Below are positions 1 to 5,387 of a stretch of DNA of 5,387 nucleotides, in pieces; position 1 is the stretch's first letter; each line of letters opens with the position of its first letter. The notes below the pieces were generated by a model, which had not been told where the DNA came from, made no database searches, and saw only the letters and a list, made by a program, of their open reading frames with translations. This DNA comes from Planctomycetota bacterium. Its GTDB lineage: Bacteria; Planctomycetota; Planctomycetia; Pirellulales; Lacipirellulaceae. The translations under genes and the position numbers were made by a program. The DNA is taken from positions 1 through 5,387 of the forward strand of contig JAJDEE010000495.1 in NCBI GenBank assembly GCA_029259975.1, written 5' to 3'.

Positions 1-2239
1 GTTCGATACCCTCGATGCAGTCATGCTCGCCTGGCATGCCCTTGCCACCGTTAAGATCGCGACGCAGCGTCTCGACCAAGATGTCGGAGAAGACCGAGCT
101 TTTGCCGCTACCGCTGGAACCTGTAAGACAAACGAACGCGCCAAGCGGGATTTCGATGTCAACGCCTTTTAGGTTGTTGTGACGGGCACCGACGACGCGA
201 AGCGTGGGGAGGTGAGATATTTGATGTGCGATTGAAGATGCGTTTTCCACTTCGGCTTCGCCATCCTCCACATCTTCAATCTTACATCTTACATCTTCAA
301 TTCTACGTTTCGTCGGTACTTCGATCTTCCGCTTCCCCGAAAGATACGCTCCGGTCACACTGTTTTTCGCTCGGCCTACTTTGGCGGCATCGCCCACCGC
401 GACGACTTCGCCGCCGCGGACTCCGGGGCCGGGGCCGAAGTCGATGATCTGGTCGGCGGCGCGCATCGTGTCTTCGTCGTGTTCGACCACGACGACTGTA
501 TTGCCTTGGTCGCGGAGGTGCTTGAGCGTCGAGAGCAGGCGGTCGTTGTCACGCGGGTGGAGGCCGATCGAGGGTTCGTCGAGGATGTAGAGCACGCCGA
601 CCAGTCCGCAGCCGATTTGGCCGGCGAGGCGGATGCGCTGGGTCTCGCCGCCGGAGAGTGTAGGAGCAGTGCGTTCGAGCGACAGGTAATCTAACCCAAC
701 GTTGGTGAGAAAGCCGAGCCGACCGCGGATTTCTTTGAGGACTTCGCTGGCGACTATTTTTGCGGTTTTGTCGAGCGTTAACTCGCTGAAGAATTTTTCG
801 GCTTCTTCAATCGGCAGTGCGCTGACTTGCGGTAACGTAAGGCTGGTCCCGTTTCCTGAATTGGCGCCGAAGTCTTCGTGTGTCGTGGTGAGTCGGACGG
901 AGCGGGATTGAGGGTTGAGACGCTGCCCGTTGCAGTCGGGGCAACGGATGACGTTCATGAACTTTTCGAGCTTGGCGATCAGCGATTTACTTTTGGCGCT
1001 CCGATATTTTTCGAGCAGCTCGGGAATGAGGCCTTCGAACGTACCGCCATACTTTTGCGAGTTCTTGCCACCCCGCCATGTGTAGGTGATGTGCTCGTCG
1101 CCGGTGCCCCAAAGCCAGAGATGCTGTTGCTCGGCGGTTAGCTCTTGCCACGGCGTTTCGGCCAGCGTGGCGGCGGGCAGATCTCGTTTGCGCTCAATCG
1201 TGTCGGCGACGCCTTTGTAGATGTGGCGTTTCCAGCGACCGAGGTCTTTCCACTGGCCAAACAGTTCGATGCAGCCTTTGGCAAGCGATTTGGTCGAGTC
1301 GGTGACGAGTTTTTCTGGGTCGAAACTAAACATTTGGCCCAGTCCATCGCACTCGTAGCACATTCCCTGCGGACTATTAAAGCTGAACAGTTGCGGCGTC
1401 GGCGGCTGAAAGCTAATGCCGCAACTGTTGCATGCGTAGTCGGCCGAGAGGGCAATATCCCCAGGCCGAAGCCCCGACCGTTTTTTCGTCGACTTCGTTG
1501 CTTGCGGATTAGCCGAATCCTCTTCCGGCGCAACAATTAGATTGCCCTCGCCCAGCTTCAGCCCCAGCTCGACGGCTTCGGCCAGTCGGCTGCGGATGCT
1601 TGGGCCGTTGGCCAGACGGTCGACGACGACTTCGATGTCATGTCGCATTTGCCGATCGAGCGCGAGATCGTCAGTCAGTTGGACCGTCTCGCCATCGACA
1701 CGCGCGCGGACAAAACCTTGTTTGAGCAAGTCCTCGCACAGGTCGCGGAACTCGCCCTTTTGCTGTCGGACGATCGGTGCGAGAACGACAAACTTGGTTT
1801 TGGCCGGCTGAGCCATGATGCGGGCGATGATCTGCTCGCGCGATTGGGCAGTGATCGCCTGATTGCACCGCGGACAATGGCCTTGGCCGACGCGGGCATA
1901 AAGGACGCGGAGAAAGTCGTAGATTTCGGTAATCGTCCCCACGGTCGAGCGGGGATTGCTGCCGGCCGATTTTTGGGCGATCGAGATCGACGGGCTTAAC
2001 CCGCTGATGTGATCAACGTCGGGCTTAGGCATCTGGCCCAAAAATTGCCGGGCAAAGGTCGAAAGGCTTTCGACGTAGCGGCGCTGGCCCTCGGCGTAGA
2101 GGGTGTCGAACGCCAACGAGCTTTTTCCGCTGCCCGAAACGCCGGTCAGGCAGATCAGCTGATTGCGAGGCAACACCAAATCGACGTCGCAGAGATTGTG
2201 CTCGCGAGCACCTTTGATAATGATATCGGAGGGGGGCAT
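1..2239 (-). CDS. uvrA: UvrA, excinuclease ABC subunit A (N-terminal 746 codons, 3' end off the window)
   Basis: UvrA is the cytoplasmic ATPase that recognises damaged DNA and loads UvrB in nucleotide excision repair. The frame is open from ATG 2239-2237 to the left edge. An in-frame TGA lies five codons upstream of the ATG with no other start between, so this start is firm. Visible in order: Walker A1 GVSGSGKSS (residues 33-41); the family block GQRRYVESLSTFARQFL (51-67); NPRSTVGTITEIYD (95-108); zinc-finger cysteines 270, 273, 294 and 297 around QLFSFNSPQG; a further CPDC (433-436); ABC signature LSGGE (528-532); Walker B YILDEPSIGLH (551-561); and the second-half Walker A GSSGSGKSS (707-715). 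Compared with E. coli UvrA as I recall it, there are insertions near 453-468 and 646-673, the latter made by a palindromic repeat. The second signature and Walker B are off the window. Identity is essentially certain. Confidence 0.98.
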   Translation of the reverse strand, partial: MPPSDIIIKGAREHNLCDVDLVLPRNQLICLTGVSGSGKSSLAFDTLYAEGQRRYVESLSTFARQFLGQMPKPDVDHISGLSPSISIAQKSAGSNPRSTVGTITEIYDFLRVLYARVGQGHCPRCNQAITAQSREQIIARIMAQPAKTKFVVLAPIVRQQKGEFRDLCEDLLKQGFVRARVDGETVQLTDDLALDRQMRHDIEVVVDRLANGPSIRSRLAEAVELGLKLGEGNLIVAPEEDSANPQATKSTKKRSGLRPGDIALSADYACNSCGISFQPPTPQLFSFNSPQGMCYECDGLGQMFSFDPEKLVTDSTKSLAKGCIELFGQWKDLGRWKRHIYKGVADTIERKRDLPAATLAETPWQELTAEQQHLWLWGTGDEHITYTWRGGKNSQKYGGTFEGLIPELLEKYRSAKSKSLIAKLEKFMNVIRCPDCNGQRLNPQSRSVRLTTTHEDFGANSGNGTSLTLPQVSALPIEEAEKFFSELTLDKTAKIVASEVLKEIRGRLGFLTNVGLDYLSLERTAPTLSGGETQRIRLAGQIGCGLVGVLYILDEPSIGLHPRDNDRLLSTLKHLRDQGNTVVVVEHDEDTMRAADQIIDFGPGPGVRGGEVVAVGDAAKVGRAKNSVTGAYLSGKRKIEVPTKRRIEDVRCKIEDVEDGEAEVENASSIAHQISHLPTLRVVGARHNNLKGVDIEIPLGAFVCLTGSSGSGKSSVFSDILVETLRRDLNGGKGMPGEHDCIEGIE
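215..296. repeat. Imperfect palindromic element inside uvrA
   Basis: Arms 215-240 and 271-296 are reverse complements at 21 of 26 positions, with a 30-bp loop. The innermost 10 bp (attgaagatg / catcttcaat) match perfectly. The right arm is made of 7-nt units: acatctt at 270, 284 and 291, with caatctt at 277, and the 11-mer acatcttcaat occurs at 270 and 291. The element is read through in the uvrA frame and encodes roughly residues 646-673, including a duplicated IEDV (647-650 and 654-657). E. coli UvrA has only a short linker here. The inverted repeat is seen directly; that it is an inserted, dispersed element is inference. Confidence 0.75.
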
Positions 2240-2318
2240 ACGTCCGTGCTGTCAATCGAATGAAGGGGCAACCAAGCGAGTCTCCGTGCACTACACGGCG
2301 AAATCGCGCGAACCGAGC

Positions 2319-2347
2319 ATTATACGCCGAAATGCCCAACTCCCCAA
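2319..2347 (-). promoter_or_regulatory. Candidate sigma70-type promoter for uvrA
   Basis: On the minus strand a perfect TATAAT (2324-2319) lies 17 bp downstream of TTGGGG (2347-2342), which matches the TTGACA consensus only at its first three bases. This would start transcription near 2312 and leave a leader of roughly 70 nt before the uvrA ATG. It lies in the divergent gap between uvrA and the hydrolase gene. I saw no recognisable LexA box, and no comparably good promoter for the plus-strand gene in this 175-bp gap. The call is from motif match and spacing alone. Confidence 0.45.
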
Positions 2348-2404
2348 GACAACGTTTTTTTTACCCAGTCCTACTCAAATACCAGCAGCTTTTCACCTTT
2401 CTAT

Positions 2405-2408
2405 GAGG
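2405..2408 (+). promoter_or_regulatory. Ribosome binding site (GAGG) deciding the hydrolase start
   Basis: GAGG lies 6 nt before ATG 2415. It overlaps an alternative in-frame ATG at 2403. The spacing and the signal peptide that begins MKN favour 2415. It is the clearest Shine-Dalgarno match in the window; the other plus-strand genes have weak or none. Confidence 0.55.
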
Positions 2409-2414
2409 CAAAAC

Positions 2415-3092
2415 ATGAAAAACCTCGGGATTTTGGCGTTCTTTCTCGTGCTGGGGGCCGGATCGCTCGCACTTGCCAAAGATCTACCGTGCAAGCCCGA
2501 ACGCTGGAAAAAGGCGATCGCCCGCTTCGAAGCCGCCGACCAAGAAAACTTGCCTTCCCATGGTGGCATCGTTTTCGTAGGCAGTTCCAGCATCGTTCTC
2601 TGGGATCTGCCCAAAAGCTTCCCAAAACTGGAGGCCATCAACCGCGGATTCGGAGGTTCCGAAATCTGCGATTCAACTTACTATGCCGAGATCTTGGTCA
2701 TCAAACACCGCCCCCGAACCATCGTCTTCTACGCTGGCGACAACGACATTGCCCGCGGCAAGACCGCCGATCAAGTCCATCGCGACTTCCTGGCTTTCCG
2801 AGACACGCTTTTTCAAGCACTCCCCGACACACGTTTGCTCTACGTTGCTATCAAGCCAAGCCGTGCACGCTGGGATAAATCGCCGCAAATGCAAACCGCC
2901 AACACACAAATCGCCGCCGAATGCAAGGCCGACGATCGTCTCACTTTCATCGATATCTGGAAGCCAATGCTCCACAAAGGAGGCATGCCTGCGGAGCATT
3001 GGTTCAGAAAAGATGGCCTTCACCTAAGTGACGCGGGTTACGACCTCTGGAACTCCCTCCTCAAGCCGCATCTCGAAACCGCCGACCACTAA
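2415..3092 (+). CDS. Secreted SGNH/GDSL-family hydrolase
   Basis: This 225-residue protein is probably an esterase or acylhydrolase outside the cytoplasm; its substrate is unknown. Residues 1-21 look like a Sec signal peptide: K2, a hydrophobic run from L4 to A21, and an AxA-type site (A19-L20-A21) before K22. The SGNH blocks are present: block I IVFVGSSSIVLW (52-63), with S58 the likely nucleophile and S57 in place of the Asp of GDSL; block II NRGFGGS (76-82), with an oxyanion Gly; block III GDND (108-111), with N110; and block V DGLH (200-203), supplying D200 and H203. The GSSSI form is known from a subgroup of small SGNH hydrolases. The frame is open further upstream, to 2163, but that stretch overlaps the uvrA start and has no family resemblance. 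The gene is transcribed divergently from uvrA and ends 37 bp before the next gene, so it could share a transcript with it. Confidence 0.88.
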   Translation: MKNLGILAFFLVLGAGSLALAKDLPCKPERWKKAIARFEAADQENLPSHGGIVFVGSSSIVLWDLPKSFPKLEAINRGFGGSEICDSTYYAEILVIKHRPRTIVFYAGDNDIARGKTADQVHRDFLAFRDTLFQALPDTRLLYVAIKPSRARWDKSPQMQTANTQIAAECKADDRLTFIDIWKPMLHKGGMPAEHWFRKDGLHLSDAGYDLWNSLLKPHLETADH

Positions 3093-3129
3093 AAGTAAAC
3101 CACCAGATTTCACTCCATCGTTCGCCTCC

Positions 3130-3978
3130 ATGTCCACTGATTGGCCCGACTACGAACTGCTCGATTTTGGTGCTGGCCGAAAATTGGAACGATTTGGCAG
3201 GACTGTGCTTGATCGGCCCTGCCCGGCGGCGGTGGACTTGGAGCAGGCGAATCCGCAAGCGTGGAGCGTCGCGGGGGCTTGCACCTTCGCGGGGGAACGC
3301 GCTGGCGAAGGGAAGTGGCGGAAAAAGTTTCCTGCGTTTGCGGTTACAACCAGAGCGGCGAAGTTCGAACTTGCTCCATTGCCTTCGGGGCAAGTGGGGT
3401 TGTTTCCCGAGCAATTTGCTAATTGGCAATGGATCGCCGAGCAATGCCAACGTGTTGAAAAACCATTACATGTGTTGAACCTGTTCGCCTACACAGGCGG
3501 CAGCACGTTGGCTGCGGCGAACGCCGGAGCGGAAGTGACCCATGTCGATGCGGCAAAGAGTATGGTCGCTCGGGCGCGGACAAACGCCGAGCTTTCGGGA
3601 CTGGCCGATCATCCGATTCGTTGGATCGTGGAGGACGCGTTAAAATTTTGCCAACGTGAAGTTAAGCGAGGGAATGAATACGAAGCGGTGATTCTTGATC
3701 CGCCGAGCTACGGACATGGGCCAAAAGGCGAAGCATGGTCGATCCGCCGCGATTTATTGCCATTATTGGAGCTATGCGGAAAACTGACGGCAAAGCGGCG
3801 AGCCTTTGTGCTTTGTACTTGCCACACGCCGGGTATCGGCGCGGCAGAGCTTAGCGCGTATCTCTCCGACGGGCTATTTGGCCACTGTGGCCAGCCGCCT
3901 CGTGTGGGTACGTTGTATTTAAAAACCGATGACGGGCGAAAACTGCCAAGTGGTGAGTTTGCGCGGTGGCCAGGATAA
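3130..3978 (+). CDS. Class I SAM-dependent methyltransferase, RlmI/COG1092-like (probable rRNA methyltransferase)
   Basis: This 282-residue protein has a Rossmann-fold methyltransferase domain in its C-terminal two thirds. Motif I is LNLFAYTGG (116-124), the acidic end of strand 2 is D140 (HVDAAK), motif III is around E168-D169, and motif IV is DPPSY (190-194) followed by GHGPKGE. The N-terminal block YELLDFGAGRKLERFG (8-23) and GQVGLFPEQ (87-95) are typical of the planctomycete and cyanobacterial members I recall. E. coli RlmI makes m5C in 23S rRNA, but this protein lacks a clear full PUA domain, so the target base is not assigned. I chose ATG 3130 because the family pattern begins there. 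The frame is open back to 3028, but that would overlap the hydrolase gene and adds only low-complexity Ser/Thr/Pro-rich sequence. No Shine-Dalgarno is visible. A TrmH-family gene follows after 118 bp containing a large hairpin. Confidence 0.85.
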   Translation: MSTDWPDYELLDFGAGRKLERFGRTVLDRPCPAAVDLEQANPQAWSVAGACTFAGERAGEGKWRKKFPAFAVTTRAAKFELAPLPSGQVGLFPEQFANWQWIAEQCQRVEKPLHVLNLFAYTGGSTLAAANAGAEVTHVDAAKSMVARARTNAELSGLADHPIRWIVEDALKFCQREVKRGNEYEAVILDPPSYGHGPKGEAWSIRRDLLPLLELCGKLTAKRRAFVLCTCHTPGIGAAELSAYLSDGLFGHCGQPPRVGTLYLKTDDGRKLPSGEFARWPG

Positions 3979-3997
3979 TGGAAATACACTTTTTAGC

Positions 3998-4077
3998 CTC
4001 ACGCAAAGGCGCGAAGACGCAAAGGACAGCAACTTTGTCTTTCTCATCGGCTTTGCGTCTTCGCGCCTTTGCGTGAG
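3998..4077. repeat. Perfect 27-bp inverted repeat (palindromic element) between two methyltransferase genes
   Basis: Arms 3998-4024 and 4051-4077 are exact reverse complements over 27 bp, separated by a 26-bp loop. Each arm contains three tandem 8-nt units; in the left arm acgcaaag starts at 4001, gcgcgaag at 4009 and acgcaaag at 4017. It begins 20 bp after the stop of the upstream gene and ends 19 bp before the next ATG. I recall similar ACGCAAAG-type repeats in many environmental bacterial genomes, where they give rise to spurious predicted peptides such as LTQRREDAK. That is memory, not a search. The repeat structure itself is certain; its mobility is inferred. Confidence 0.93.
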
Positions 4078-4083
4078 ATTTTT
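3998..4083 (+). terminator. Possible terminator or attenuator formed by the palindromic element
   Basis: On the plus strand the 27-bp stem is followed by A and then five T (4079-4083), which resembles a Rho-independent terminator. The stem and the 26-nt loop are much longer than usual and the T run is short. It may therefore only reduce transcription into the TrmH-family gene, or protect the 3' end of the upstream message. No T run follows the hairpin on the minus strand. Confidence 0.3.
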
Positions 4084-4096
4084 GAACGTAGGAAAT

Positions 4097-4897
4097 ATGC
4101 CTGAACAGATCACAAGCCGTCAGAACACCCGCATCAAAGAAGCGGCAAAGTTGCGCGCTGGGCGGCAGCGTGCAAAACAAGGACGATTTTTAATCGACGG
4201 CGTGCGAGAAATTGGCAGGGCGCTCGATGCAGGAATTGAGATTGATGAGGCGTTTGTTTGCGAGGCTCTTTGCAGTTCGGATTCTGCGAGATCGTTGCTG
4301 CCTCGATTGGCAAATACAAACTGTGCCGAAGTGACCTCAGAGGTGCTCGAAAAAATCTGTTTTGGCGAGCGGAATGATGGCGTGGTCGTCGTGGCGAAAA
4401 CACCGGTGCGGCTCCTGGACCAACTTGCGCTGCCCGCGCAACCGTTGGTGGCTGTGCTCGAAGGTCTCGAAAAACCGGGAAACATCGGAGCGATTTTGCG
4501 TACAGCGGACGGGGCGGGCGTTGATGCGGTGATCGTCGCGGGCGGCGGGACCGACCTTTTTAATCCCAATACGATCCGCGCCAGTTTGGGGACCGTGTTT
4601 GCAAAGAATGTTTGCACCGCGACCGTTGCAGAGACGATCGCAAAACTGCGGGATTGGCAGTTGCCAATCATAGCGACGCGGCCTGACGCGAGTTCGCTTT
4701 ACACCGAGGCCGATTTTTTCAAGGGTGCGGCGATCGTGCTTGGCAACGAAGCCGAAGGGTTATCGACCGATTGGGAGCAGCAAGACGTGCGCGGAGTGCG
4801 ATTGCCGATGCAAGGAATCGCCGACAGCCTCAACGTCTCGGCGACAGCGGCGATTCTATTTTACGAAGCCCAGCGGCAGCGGGCGTTAAGTGGTTAA
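4097..4897 (+). CDS. SpoU/TrmH-family RNA 2'-O-methyltransferase
   Basis: This 266-residue protein is a SAM-dependent RNA ribose methyltransferase of the SPOUT (knotted) class, acting in the cytoplasm on tRNA or rRNA. Residues 6-53 form the substrate-binding N-terminal region (SRQNTRIKEAAKLR, then FLIDGVREI). The three SpoU motifs are clear: motif 1 NIGAILRTADGAG (129-141), with N129 and R135; motif 2 IVLGNEAEGL (213-222); and motif 3 LPMQGIADSLNVSATAA (236-252), with the SLNVS core at 244-248. Length and layout fit the RlmB/TrmH-like 'RNA methyltransferase' group; the exact target nucleotide cannot be read from sequence. The frame stays open back to 3929 through the palindromic element. I chose ATG 4097 because family homology begins there; an AGGA just upstream is spaced unusually close. 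Its stop overlaps the convergent folD stop. Confidence 0.9.
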   Translation: MPEQITSRQNTRIKEAAKLRAGRQRAKQGRFLIDGVREIGRALDAGIEIDEAFVCEALCSSDSARSLLPRLANTNCAEVTSEVLEKICFGERNDGVVVVAKTPVRLLDQLALPAQPLVAVLEGLEKPGNIGAILRTADGAGVDAVIVAGGGTDLFNPNTIRASLGTVFAKNVCTATVAETIAKLRDWQLPIIATRPDASSLYTEADFFKGAAIVLGNEAEGLSTDWEQQDVRGVRLPMQGIADSLNVSATAAILFYEAQRQRALSG

Positions 4898-5387
4898 TTC
4901 TCTAACCGGCGCGCCGCAGCCAGTGTATTTACCAGCAACATCACGCGGGTGAGCGGACCGACGCCGCCGGGGACGGGGGTGAGATGACCGGCGATTTTTT
5001 GGACTCCGTCGAAATCGACGTCGCCGACGAGTCCGTCGTCGGTGCGGTTGATGCCGACGTCGATCACCGTGGCACCAGGCTTGACCATATCGGCGGTGAC
5101 GAAATTGGGGCGGCCAATCGCGACGATCAAAATGTCGGCCTGTCGCGTGACGGCGGGTAAATCTTGTGTGCGACTATGGCAGAGCGTTACGGTCGCGTCG
5201 GCACCGCGCTGGGCCAGCATGATCGACAGCGGTTTGCCGACGATGTCGCTGCGGCCAACGACGACCACGTGCTTGCCTGCGGTGGAAATGTCGTTGCGTT
5301 TAAGTAGTTCGATGCAGCCATGCGGCGTACAGGGCAAATACAGAGGGCGATTCTGAACAAGCCGCCCGACGTTTTCGGGGTGAAAAG
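4894..5387 (-). CDS. folD: FolD, methylene-tetrahydrofolate dehydrogenase/cyclohydrolase (C-terminal 163 residues, 5' end off the window)
   Basis: FolD is the bifunctional cytoplasmic enzyme that oxidises 5,10-methylene-THF with NAD(P)+ and hydrolyses the product to 10-formyl-THF, supplying one-carbon units for purines and formyl-Met-tRNA. The visible part begins in the conserved FHPENVGRL block. It continues through PCTPHG (residues 18-23 of the fragment), the Rossmann cofactor motif GRSDIVGKP (44-52), the IDVGINR stretch (108-114), GDVDF (121-125) and the family signature PGGVGPLT (139-146; Leu replaces the usual Met). The catalytic Tyr/Lys region and the start codon are beyond the right edge. 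An internal TTG near 5337 is not the real start, because conserved FolD sequence continues upstream of it. About 163 of the usual 285-300 residues are present. The gene converges on the TrmH-family gene with a 4-bp overlap. Confidence 0.97.
   Translation of the reverse strand, partial: FHPENVGRLVQNRPLYLPCTPHGCIELLKRNDISTAGKHVVVVGRSDIVGKPLSIMLAQRGADATVTLCHSRTQDLPAVTRQADILIVAIGRPNFVTADMVKPGATVIDVGINRTDDGLVGDVDFDGVQKIAGHLTPVPGGVGPLTRVMLLVNTLAAARRLEN

Noticed and set aside
270..304. Heptamer repeats considered as a CRISPR or simple satellite array
   Set aside because: The units are only 7 nt with no spacers, and they are part of an inverted-repeat arm within a coding frame.
226..2263. Many short plus-strand open frames across 226-2263, and minus-strand ones in the other frames
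   Set aside because: They lie within or opposite uvrA, which has unambiguous family motifs over the whole stretch. Their translations are Arg/Ser-rich and resemble no family.
2163..2414. Upstream extension of the hydrolase to an ATG at 2163
   Set aside because: It would overlap the uvrA start, would place the clear signal peptide in mid-protein, and ignores the GAGG before ATG 2415.
3028..3129. Earlier start (3028) for the class I methyltransferase
   Set aside because: It overlaps the hydrolase coding end and adds only low-complexity sequence; family resemblance starts at 3130.
3851..4180. Minus-strand open frame of 109 codons running through the palindrome
   Set aside because: It is antisense to two real genes and its middle is only translated repeat sequence; no recognisable domain.
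5042..5356. Plus-strand 104-codon open frame
   Set aside because: It is the shadow of folD, whose conserved motifs fill the opposite strand.

Overview
The window is ordinary chromosomal housekeeping sequence from a Gram-negative-type bacterium. It is most likely a member of the Planctomycetota, possibly Pirellulales-like. That guess rests on the wording of the UvrA and FolD proteins, poor Shine-Dalgarno sites and low gene density. It is recognition from memory, not a search result.

Layout: positions 1-2239 (minus strand) hold the first 746 codons of uvrA, the damage-recognition ATPase of nucleotide excision repair; its C-terminus lies off the left edge. A 175-bp divergent intergenic region follows, with a good TATAAT-type promoter candidate for uvrA. 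On the plus strand come a secreted SGNH/GDSL-type hydrolase (2415-3092), a class I SAM-dependent methyltransferase of the RlmI/COG1092 type (3130-3978) and a SpoU/TrmH-family RNA 2'-O-methyltransferase (4097-4897). At the right edge, on the minus strand, is the C-terminal half of folD (4894-5387). Its stop codon overlaps that of the TrmH-family gene inside one TTAA.

The genes do not form one pathway. The two methyltransferases both look like RNA-modifying enzymes and may be co-transcribed. UvrA (DNA repair) and FolD (one-carbon folate metabolism) are independent neighbours.

The most interesting content is a pair of roughly 80-bp palindromic elements. One (3998-4077) is a perfect 27-bp inverted repeat with a 26-bp loop in the gap between the two methyltransferase genes. 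The other (about 215-296) is an imperfect inverted repeat with 26-bp arms and a 30-bp loop. It sits in frame inside uvrA and adds about 26 residues to the linker between the two ATPase halves. The arms of both are built from short tandem units, 8 nt in one and 7 nt in the other. They look like dispersed palindromic repeats, one of which has been accepted inside a protein-coding gene. No CRISPR array, tRNA, rRNA, transposase gene or prophage gene was seen.
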